In this document: positions 7,296-11,698 of the stretch, piece after piece
How positions within the stretch are numbered: position 1 is the first letter of the stretch
How the letters are laid out: each line of letters opens with the position of its first letter
From: Anaerotignum sp.
Lineage (GTDB): Bacteria > Bacillota > Clostridia > Lachnospirales > Anaerotignaceae
Assembly (NCBI GenBank): GCA_017442465.1
Contig: JAFRZQ010000074.1
Location: 1 to 11,698 of the forward strand
Direction of reading: 5' to 3'
Length of the DNA stretch: 11,698 nt
Position numbers and translations under genes: made by a program
The notes under the pieces: model-generated
What the model was told of the DNA's origin: nothing
Database searches by the model: none
Seen by the model: only the letters and a program-made list of their open reading frames with translations

Positions 7296-7904
7296 TTAGA
7301 ATTTTCTAAACAGGCCGATGACTTTGCCAAGAATGGCAACGTCTTTTACGATGATGGGTGACATAGAGGAATTTTCCGGCTGCAGACGGATGAAATCTTT
7401 TTCCTTGTAGAAGGTTTTTACTGTTGCAAAATCTTCGATGAGGGCAACGACGATATCGCCGTTTTTTGCAGTGTTCTGCTGACGAACAAGGATCAGATCC
7501 TTGTCAAAAATACCGGCTTCGATCATACTTTCCCCTTTGACACGGAGCATGAACACGGTGTCATTGTGGATATAATCCACGGGGATAGGGAAGGTATCTT
7601 CGATATTTTCCACAGCAAGGATGGGCGTGCCTGCGGTGATGGTGCCAACGATGGGAACATTCACCAGTTCTCTCTGGGGAGCTTCAAAACCGGGATCCAG
7701 AATTTCAATGGCTCTGGGTTTGGTCGGGTCTCTGCGGATGAGGCCTTTCTTTTCCAGACGGGAAAGATGGCCATGGACCGTAGAAGTGGATTTCAGCCCC
7801 ACGGCATCACAGATCTCGCGGACAGAAGGGGGATAGCCTTTTTCTCTTACCTCTGTTTTCATATACTCCAGAATCTGCTGTTGTTTGTTGGACAGTTCGC
7901 TCAT
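7296..7904 (-). CDS. lexA: LexA, SOS response repressor (202 aa)
   Basis: The repressor of the SOS regulon, inactivated by RecA-stimulated self-cleavage after DNA damage. The N-terminal winged helix (about 1-68) contains STSTVHGHLSRLEKKGLI, the recognition-helix type that binds CGAAC-N4-GTTCG boxes. The cleavage site is A91-G92 in TITAGTP. The catalytic serine-lysine dyad is S126 (VKGESMIEAGI) and K163 (FATVKTFY). I chose ATG 7904 over longer in-frame starts because AAGGAG lies 7 nt upstream and MSELSNKQQQILEY is the usual N-terminus. It is divergent from the LysM gene and followed by nadE in the same direction. A LexA box over its -35 indicates autorepression. Confidence 0.96.
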   Translation of the reverse strand: MSELSNKQQQILEYMKTEVREKGYPPSVREICDAVGLKSTSTVHGHLSRLEKKGLIRRDPTKPRAIEILDPGFEAPQRELVNVPIVGTITAGTPILAVENIEDTFPIPVDYIHNDTVFMLRVKGESMIEAGIFDKDLILVRQQNTAKNGDIVVALIEDFATVKTFYKEKDFIRLQPENSSMSPIIVKDVAILGKVIGLFRKF

Positions 7905-8036
7905 ATACTCACTCCTTATCATTGTATCCAAACGGATGGGGATTATCAAGTAAATGGCAGAAAAAAGTCATATCCTGCTGTTATAGCTTCTATCATTTTT
8001 TGCAGGGGCAATGCTTTTGCTGCCTTGTTCGCCTTT

Positions 8037-8065
8037 ATTATAGCATGGCGTTCGGGAAAAATCAA
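8037..8065 (-). promoter_or_regulatory. lexA-nadE promoter
   Basis: On the minus strand, TTGATT (8065-8060), 17 nt, then a perfect TATAAT (8042-8037). Transcription would start near 8030, leaving a leader of about 125 nt before lexA. That leader begins with a small imperfect hairpin (8007-8024, GGCAGC-AAAA-GC..TGCC). A CGAAC half-site also sits in the spacer. Confidence 0.7.
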
Positions 8066-8076
8066 ACCTATGTTCG
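8063..8076. promoter_or_regulatory. LexA box 1 (lexA operator)
   Basis: CAAAC-CTAT-GTTCG matches CGAAC-N4-GTTCG at 9 of 10 positions. It overlaps the lexA -35 element and lies upstream of the divergent LysM gene promoter, so it can serve autorepression of lexA-nadE. Confidence 0.75.
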
Positions 8077-8095
8077 TAAATTTTTGAAAAAACTA

Positions 8096-8124
8096 TTGAC
8101 AAAGAATATGTGTTCGGTTATTAT
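8096..8124 (+). promoter_or_regulatory. Strong promoter of the yneA-like gene
   Basis: A perfect TTGACA (8096-8101) and TATTAT (8119-8124) are 17 nt apart. The expected start of transcription near 8131 leaves a 40-nt leader before ATG 8171. LexA box 2 fills the spacer. Confidence 0.8.
8103..8116. promoter_or_regulatory. LexA box 2, inside the yneA-like promoter spacer
   Basis: AGAAT-ATGT-GTTCG matches 8 of 10 positions of CGAAC-N4-GTTCG. It lies exactly between the -35 and -10, so bound LexA would block polymerase directly. Confidence 0.75.
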
Positions 8125-8136
8125 GGAAGTGCAAAA

Positions 8137-8150
8137 CGAAATAATGTTCG
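8137..8150. promoter_or_regulatory. LexA box 3, just downstream of the yneA-like transcription start
   Basis: CGAAA-TAAT-GTTCG matches 9 of 10 positions. It is 34 nt (about three helical turns) from box 2, so dimers on the two boxes would lie on the same DNA face. Confidence 0.75.
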
Positions 8151-8170
8151 CAAGAAATGGGGGCGAAGTC

Positions 8171-8491
8171 ATGGAAAGAAGAACACAGAGAAGGATCGTA
8201 AGAAAATCCAGAAAATTTAGAAAAAATACATTCGTGCTGCTGACAATGGCTTTGATCCTGTGCCTCGGAACCCTTGCAATGGGCGGAGAAGAAGACGTTC
8301 AGACAAAAACTTACTATGAATGCGTTCAGGTGCAGAAGGGCGATTCTATCTGGGAAATCGCAGAAGAATATAAAATGGACGGTGCAAATACCGAACAAAT
8401 GGTTGATGAAATCATGGCGGTAAACGGCATGAAAAATACGAACATAAGAGCGGGCGAAAGTATCATCGTACCAGTAACCAAAGCAGCGTGA
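8171..8491 (+). CDS. yneA: YneA-like SOS-induced cell-division suppressor, TM plus LysM (106 aa)
   Basis: A basic N-terminus (residues 1-19) is followed by one membrane helix (about 20-38) and a LysM domain (about 49-103, YYECVQVQKGDSIWEIAEEY to AGESIIVPV), so the LysM part should face the cell wall. Size, order of parts, divergent position next to lexA and LexA-box control match YneA of Bacillus, which halts division during the SOS response. Start choice: in-frame ATGs at 8124 and 8144 exist, but the first overlaps the -10 and the second has no ribosome binding site. ATG 8171 has a G-rich site (8159-8163) 7 nt upstream, which is weak. Function in this organism is inferred from context; sequence similarity outside the LysM is expected to be low. 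Confidence 0.85.
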   Translation: MERRTQRRIVRKSRKFRKNTFVLLTMALILCLGTLAMGGEEDVQTKTYYECVQVQKGDSIWEIAEEYKMDGANTEQMVDEIMAVNGMKNTNIRAGESIIVPVTKAA

Positions 8492-8509
8492 AAAAAGAGA
8501 ACGAAAACG

Positions 8510-8545
8510 GGAGAACAGAAAAAGGTCTGTTCTCCTTTCTTTTTT
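8510..8545 (+). terminator. Intrinsic terminator of the yneA-like gene
   Basis: GGAGAACAG (8510-8518) pairs perfectly with CTGTTCTCC (8527-8535) around an 8-nt loop, followed by TTTCTTTTTT (8536-8545). Confidence 0.9.
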
Positions 8546-8583
8546 GAAATTCTTAAGCATTTCTTACGGTTTTGGTCAGGATA

Positions 8584-8616
8584 TTGCAGGAAAAAGGAAT
8601 CTTATGATAATATAAT
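8584..8616 (+). promoter_or_regulatory. Probable promoter of nfeD-floA
   Basis: TTGCAG (8584-8589) with GATAAT (8606-8611) at 16 nt, or the perfect TATAAT at 8611-8616 used without a good -35. Only the -10 region is convincing. A small inverted repeat GTGC-6-GCAC (8627-8640) lies in the leader. Confidence 0.45.
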
Positions 8617-8663
8617 GAAAAAGAAAGTGCAAAATAGCACAGTATAGATAGGAGGTTGTTAAG

Positions 8664-9128
8664 ATGCTCCCATGGATTATTATTATTGCTATGCTGGGTC
8701 TGCTGCTCCTGTTCGTTGAGATCCTGATGCCGGGATTTGGTTTGTTTGGCATTCTGGGCACAGTTTCTCTTTTGGGCACGCTGGTGGCGGTATATAAATT
8801 GTATGGTTTTACTGCATTCTTGATCATGCTGATCGCGGTGGTCATCATATTCTTCGGCATGATTGTTTTTGCGAAGAAAAGCGGACTCTATAATAAGGTC
8901 GTTCTGCGGGACAGACAGGAAGCGAAAGGTTTTGACGAAACTCCCCTTCAGGGGCTTTTGGGTAAGGTTGGGGTGACCCATACGGAGCTGAAGCCTTTTG
9001 GTGTGGCTGAGATCGACGGCAAGGTGATCGATGTTTGTTCTACAGGTGATTTTATCGACAGAAACATCAGGGTACAGGTGGTGCAGATCACCGGCAAAAC
9101 AGTAACGGTTAAGGTTTATGAGGAATAA
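8664..9128 (+). CDS. nfeD: NfeD family membrane protein (154 aa)
   Basis: A short NfeD of the type encoded beside SPFH/flotillin-like proteins. It has three hydrophobic segments (about 4-22, 27-45, 49-69), a basic linker (AKKSG...VVLRDRQEAKG), and a C-terminal OB-fold domain (about 94-152, LLGKVGVTHTELKPFGVAEIDG to TVTVKVYEE). The long N-terminal ClpP-like protease domain of the full-size class is absent, which is normal for this short form. The start is supported by AGGAGG (8650-8655) 8 nt upstream. floA follows 35 nt after the stop with no terminator, so they are one operon. In Bacillus the family partner assists flotillin assembly in membrane microdomains; the same role is inferred here. 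Confidence 0.9.
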   Translation: MLPWIIIIAMLGLLLLFVEILMPGFGLFGILGTVSLLGTLVAVYKLYGFTAFLIMLIAVVIIFFGMIVFAKKSGLYNKVVLRDRQEAKGFDETPLQGLLGKVGVTHTELKPFGVAEIDGKVIDVCSTGDFIDRNIRVQVVQITGKTVTVKVYEE

Positions 9129-9163
9129 GGGTAAGAAGAGTGTAAAAAAAGGAGGCGTCGTAT

Positions 9164-10168
9164 ATGTTTGAAATTTTTGGTCTGATCGTTCCATTGATCA
9201 TTGTTCTGGTGCTGATTGGCATTTTTCTGAGTTTTGTGCCACTGGGACTGTGGATCTCTGCGATTTCTGCAGGGGTAAAAGTCAGCATTTTCTCTCTGGT
9301 TGGTATGAGACTGAGACGTGTGCGTGCGGATAAGATCATCCGCCCTCTGATCAAGGCACAGAAAGCCGGCATGGATGTAAACGCAAATCAGCTGGAAAGC
9401 CACTTGCTGTCCGGCGGTAGAGTTGATAATGTGGTGGATGCCCTGATCGCAGCCCACAGAGCAAATCTGGACTTGTCCTTTGAAAGAGCGGCAGCAATCG
9501 ACCTGGCGGGCAGAAACGTATTTGAGGCGGTAAGAATGAGCGTAACACCCAAGATCATTGAAACGCCATGGATCTCTGCGGTGGCCATTGATGGTATTGA
9601 AGTGAAGGTCATTGCGAAAGTAACTGTAAGAGCGAATCTGGGCAGACTGGTCGGCGGTGCCGGTGAAGAAACGATCATTGCCAGAGTCGGCGAAGGTATC
9701 GTTACAACGGTAGGTTCTTCTCACAGCCATAAAGCAGTGCTGGAAAACCCTGACCTGATCTCCAGAACGGTTCTGGCAAAGGGCCTGGATAACGGTACAG
9801 CTTTTGAGATCCTGTCTATCGATATTGCGGATGTGGATATCGGCAGAAATATCGGTGCACACCTGCAGATCCAGCAGGCAGAAGCGGATAAACAGATCGC
9901 TCAGGCGAAGGCGGAAGAACGCCGCGCAACAGCGATCGCGAAAGAACAGGAAATGAAAGCGGAAGTAGAACACATGAAAGCGAAAGTTGTGGAAGCGGAA
10001 GCAGAAGTTCCCAGAGCGATGGCAGAAGCACTGCGCAGCGGTAATCTGGGTGTGATGGATTATTACAAAATGCAGAATGTGCTGGCAGATACAGCGATGA
10101 AAAATAATGTAGGCAATACTGACCTGACAAAGATGTTCAGAGAAAAAGAAGATAAACCTACGATCTGA
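9164..10168 (+). CDS. floA: Flotillin-like protein FloA (334 aa)
   Basis: A bacterial flotillin that scaffolds fluid-lipid membrane microdomains. A hydrophobic N-terminal hairpin-like segment (about 4-46) is followed by an SPFH/PHB domain (about 50-235, with VRADKIIRPLIKAQKAGMDV, GGRVDNVVDALIAAHRANLDL, TPWISAVAIDGIEVKVIAKVTVRANL and GRNIGAHLQIQQAEADKQIA). A Glu/Ala/Lys-rich coiled coil (about 237-291) drives oligomerisation. The last 40 residues include LGVMDYYKMQNVLADTAM, typical of the family. GGAGG (9151-9155) is 8 nt before the ATG. The length matches FloA/YqfA. It ends the nfeD-floA operon; two hairpins follow. Confidence 0.95.
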   Translation: MFEIFGLIVPLIIVLVLIGIFLSFVPLGLWISAISAGVKVSIFSLVGMRLRRVRADKIIRPLIKAQKAGMDVNANQLESHLLSGGRVDNVVDALIAAHRANLDLSFERAAAIDLAGRNVFEAVRMSVTPKIIETPWISAVAIDGIEVKVIAKVTVRANLGRLVGGAGEETIIARVGEGIVTTVGSSHSHKAVLENPDLISRTVLAKGLDNGTAFEILSIDIADVDIGRNIGAHLQIQQAEADKQIAQAKAEERRATAIAKEQEMKAEVEHMKAKVVEAEAEVPRAMAEALRSGNLGVMDYYKMQNVLADTAMKNNVGNTDLTKMFREKEDKPTI

Positions 10169-10181
10169 TTTGATTGGAAAA

Positions 10182-10198
10182 AGCGATGCTGCATCGCT
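10182..10198 (+). other. Perfect hairpin after floA
   Basis: AGCGATG-CTG-CATCGCT, a 7-bp perfect stem with a 3-nt loop and no T-run. It lies just 7 nt before the floA terminator hairpin and may protect the 3' end or help termination. Confidence 0.5.
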
Positions 10199-10204
10199 GA
10201 TATG

Positions 10205-10231
10205 GAGGTGCTGGATACAGCACCTCTTTTT
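10205..10231 (+). terminator. Intrinsic terminator of nfeD-floA
   Basis: GAGGTGCTG (10205-10213) pairs perfectly with CAGCACCTC (10218-10226) around GATA, followed by TTTTT (10227-10231). Confidence 0.85.
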
Positions 10232-10279
10232 GTATATGTTTTTACATATAATAGGAAAGAACAGAAGGAAGGCGGTAAA

Positions 10280-11080
10280 ATGAGCACTGCTTTGGAAAAA
10301 GAATGGAAAAAACTTCTGGCAAAAGAAGAAAAGATGTTTTTTTCGGCAGAGAATAAAAAAGAAACAAAACTGGATGGAAAAATCAAAGAGCTTACGGGAA
10401 TGATAGAAGAAAAGATTCCGGAAAAACTGGAGTCGGCTTTGGATGCAGCATTTTATAAGGCGTTTTTTCTGATATTTGAAAAAGGGACAGGTGTGATCGA
10501 GAAGACATTTCGCGGAGAAGATCTTTTGCTGGAATTTCAGGTAAATGATTTTCGGGTGGACAGGAAACCAACCAAACGTTCTTTGCTGAAAATGGAGGCG
10601 GCGGGCAAAAAAAGCAAACTGCTCAATTCAGCAGTGACGACAGTGGAAGGCATTGGTCTGGGGGCTTTAGGCATTGGTATTCCGGATATTCCGGTTTTTC
10701 TGGGGATGCTCCTAAAGGGGATGTACGAAACAGCAGCCAGTTATGGTTATGATTATAATAAGAAGGAAGAACAGATCTTGATTTTAAGAATGATCGCAGC
10801 GGGGCTGGCGGATGGTACGGAAAAGAGAAAGGCTGATAAGCTGGTTGAAGAATGGATGGGCCTTGTGCCGATGTCTGTAACATTTACTTTTGAAGAAGAG
10901 GTGGAGCGGGCGTCTGAAAAACTGGCGGATGCAATGCTGATGGCAAAATTCATTCAGGGTTTGCCTTTGGTGGGAGCAGCGGGCGGCATCAGCAATCCGA
11001 TCGTTTATCAGAAGATTTCTCAGTATGCTGCATTAAAATATAAAAAAAGGTATCTGGCAGCAAAAAGGCTGGGTGCATAA
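10280..11080 (+). CDS. EcsC family protein (266 aa)
   Basis: The middle of the protein, LLNSAVTTVEGIGLGALG then IPDIPVFLGMLLKGMYETAA and SYGYD, is the characteristic EcsC-family core: a Gly-rich hydrophobic segment, a DIP motif and a helix ending in a YGYD-type turn. The N-terminal 60 residues are highly charged and helical. A second Gly-rich segment (LPLVGAAGGISNPIVYQ) lies near the C-terminus before a basic tail. The molecular role of the family is not established; it is named after a gene of the Bacillus ecs operon. ATG 10280 is chosen over ATG 10202 because the earlier start lies in the floA terminator, and GGAAGGCGG lies directly upstream of 10280. A TATAAT at 10247-10252 may be its -10, with no good -35. 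It could also be a read-through extension of the FloA operon. Confidence 0.82.
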   Translation: MSTALEKEWKKLLAKEEKMFFSAENKKETKLDGKIKELTGMIEEKIPEKLESALDAAFYKAFFLIFEKGTGVIEKTFRGEDLLLEFQVNDFRVDRKPTKRSLLKMEAAGKKSKLLNSAVTTVEGIGLGALGIGIPDIPVFLGMLLKGMYETAASYGYDYNKKEEQILILRMIAAGLADGTEKRKADKLVEEWMGLVPMSVTFTFEEEVERASEKLADAMLMAKFIQGLPLVGAAGGISNPIVYQKISQYAALKYKKRYLAAKRLGA

Positions 11081-11103
11081 AAGAGAAAAGAAGAGCCATA
11101 CTA
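11074..11103 (+). promoter_or_regulatory. Sigma-G-like (forespore) promoter
   Basis: TGCATA (11074-11079, containing GCATA, which fits GHATR), 17 nt, then CATACTA (11097-11103, which fits CATNNTA). This agrees with the sigma-G consensus known from Bacillus subtilis, and there is no sigma-A type pair at this spot. The -35 overlaps the stop codon of the EcsC gene. The start of transcription is expected near 11110. Confidence 0.6.
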
Positions 11104-11108
11104 TGACT

Positions 11109-11123
11109 GCGAGAGATACTCGC
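11109..11123 (+). other. Hairpin at the expected 5' end of the spore-protein mRNA
   Basis: GCGAG-AGATA-CTCGC, a perfect 5-bp stem located almost exactly at the predicted transcription start. A 5'-terminal stem of this kind can protect an mRNA from decay; that role is inferred. Confidence 0.45.
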
Positions 11124-11154
11124 CGATCAAGAAGATATTTGGGAGGTCATAGAC

Positions 11155-11343
11155 ATGGACAAGAACACAAACAAAAACATGAATAGGAATGCAGACAAGA
11201 ACAACACACAGAAAAACATGAACAACAACATGAACAGAACAGAGTTTGCACAGGAATACAGCATTGATACAGGCAAAAACAATGCGAACAAAAACAACAC
11301 AAGCAAGAATAACACACAGAAGAATACAAACAGATGTAACTAA
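11155..11343 (+). CDS. Candidate gamma-type small acid-soluble spore protein (62 aa)
   Basis: A very low-complexity, hydrophilic protein: 22 of 62 residues are Asn and 8 are Lys, mostly in NK, KNN and NTQKN units. The one distinctive segment is TEFAQEYSIDT (29-39). It resembles the TEFASET repeats of gamma-type SASP (SspE), where the germination protease GPR cuts after the Glu. Gamma SASPs are Gln/Asn-rich amino-acid stores of the spore core, degraded on germination. Support for a real gene: GGGAGGT ribosome binding site 7 nt before the ATG, a sigma-G-like promoter and 5' hairpin upstream, and an intrinsic terminator after the stop. It has only one such motif where SspE has two, and a Cys near the C-terminus. 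Low complexity makes homology calls unreliable, so the function is an inference. Confidence 0.65.
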   Translation: MDKNTNKNMNRNADKNNTQKNMNNNMNRTEFAQEYSIDTGKNNANKNNTSKNNTQKNTNRCN

Positions 11344-11358
11344 CGGCGGTTGATGCGG

Positions 11359-11388
11359 AAAAGCGGTCTTTCTCTAAGGCCGCTTTTT
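11359..11388 (+). terminator. Intrinsic terminator of the small spore-protein gene
   Basis: AAAAGCGGTCTT (11359-11370) pairs with AAGGCCGCTTTT (11376-11387) around TCTCT with one G-U pair, running into TTTTT. It isolates the gene from the rRNA promoters. Confidence 0.85.
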
Positions 11389-11437
11389 GCTGTTATATAT
11401 AAAGTAAAAAGAGGGGGAATGTTCTGAAAGAAAAACA

Positions 11438-11466
11438 TTGACAAGAAGTGATAGTGGTGATATACT
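11438..11466 (+). promoter_or_regulatory. rRNA promoter P1
   Basis: TTGACA (11438-11443), 17 nt, TATACT (11461-11466). A near-perfect sigma-A promoter, the first of two with the same core hexamers, followed by ACTTTCGCTGACGCAAAC. Confidence 0.85.
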
Positions 11467-11533
11467 AACTTTCGCTGACGCAAACAGCAGAAAGAAAGCA
11501 CTGAAAAAGATTTTAGAAAATCAAAAAAAGTGC

Positions 11534-11562
11534 TTGACAATAAAAAGAAGGTTTGTTATACT
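11534..11562 (+). promoter_or_regulatory. rRNA promoter P2
   Basis: TTGACA (11534-11539), 17 nt, TATACT (11557-11562). It lies 96 bp after P1 and has the same hexamers and spacing. The initially transcribed region again contains CTTCG and ACGCAAAC, so the two promoters look like diverged copies of one module. Confidence 0.88.
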
Positions 11563-11698
11563 AATCTTCGTTGCGACAAACGCAAACTTGATCCTTGAAA
11601 ACTGAACAATGGATATGAAACACACAACCCATAGTCAATTCAAGCAAACGGAAACGAATGCTAAATGACTTTTACCGGTTTAGTAAAACCGGAACACA
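11563..11698 (+). other. rRNA operon leader (16S rRNA expected just past the window)
   Basis: No gene is visible here. TGATCCTTGAAAACTGAACA (11589-11608) is the conserved Firmicutes pre-16S leader element with boxA-like character, used by the rRNA antitermination complex. A perfect hairpin CCGGTTT-AGTA-AAACCGG (11675-11692) follows near the edge and may belong to the RNase III processing stem. The 16S start itself is not seen. Confidence 0.75.

Noticed and set aside
7905..7949. N-terminal extension of LexA by 15 residues
   Set aside because: The extension would include the AAGGAG site used by ATG 7904, and LexA proteins usually begin at the MSELSNKQ-like segment.
9116..9973. 285-residue minus-strand frame opposite floA
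   Set aside because: It is the shadow of a clear flotillin-like gene; no start signals.
10202..10279. Longer N-terminus for the EcsC-family protein starting at ATG 10202
   Set aside because: That start lies in the stem of the floA terminator and the extra residues are not family-like; ATG 10280 has a suitable G-rich site.
11155..11343. Asn-rich short frame dismissed as random low-complexity sequence
   Set aside because: I first doubted it, but the strong ribosome binding site, sigma-G-like promoter, TEFAQE motif and terminator argue for a real gene, so it is kept as a CDS.

Overview
The window looks like a chromosomal segment of an endospore-forming Bacillota of class Clostridia, plausibly a Lachnospirales or Anaerotignum-like anaerobe. 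The genus is inference. The class call rests on Gram-positive style Shine-Dalgarno sites, LexA boxes of the CGAAC-N4-GTTCG type, a lexA/LysM (yneA-like) divergent pair, an NfeD-FloA operon, a Smr-type MutS2, a candidate small acid-soluble spore protein with a sigma-G-like promoter, and tandem TTGACA/TATACT promoters feeding an rRNA leader.

Layout. At 1-56 (minus) is the start of an FAD/NAD(P) oxidoreductase. Divergent from it, mutS2 (251-2625, plus) is full length but interrupted twice: an in-frame TAG at 2057-2059 and a one-base frameshift near 2339-2369, which cuts off the KOW-like and Smr parts. An OmpR-family response regulator follows 22 nt later (2648-3331) and ends at a bidirectional terminator. 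A small two-helix membrane protein lies on the minus strand (3380-3739). A sensor histidine kinase (3870-5288, plus) comes next, so the two halves of a probable two-component system are separated by an opposing gene. A second bidirectional terminator divides the kinase from the minus-strand lexA-nadE operon (7904 to 5340).

Between lexA and the divergent yneA-like gene (8171-8491) is an SOS control region with three LexA boxes. One sits across the lexA -35, one fills the spacer of a TTGACA-17-TATTAT promoter, and one lies just past the expected start of transcription. Because nadE is only 15 nt behind lexA, NAD synthesis is probably SOS-linked here.

The right part carries nfeD (8664-9128) and floA (9164-10168), a membrane-microdomain pair; an EcsC-family gene (10280-11080); and a 62-residue Asn/Lys-rich protein (11155-11343) with a TEFAQE motif resembling the germination-protease site of gamma-type spore proteins, behind a GCATA-17-CATACTA promoter. 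The last 300 bases are a ribosomal RNA leader with two promoters and a boxA-like element; the 16S gene itself is expected just beyond the end and is not in the window.

Most of the segment is ordinary core chromosome. I see no transposase, phage gene, CRISPR array or tRNA. The least ordinary points are the doubly broken mutS2, the lexA-nadE coupling, the split two-component system with its hairpin-spaced start site, and the spore-protein candidate next to the rRNA operon.
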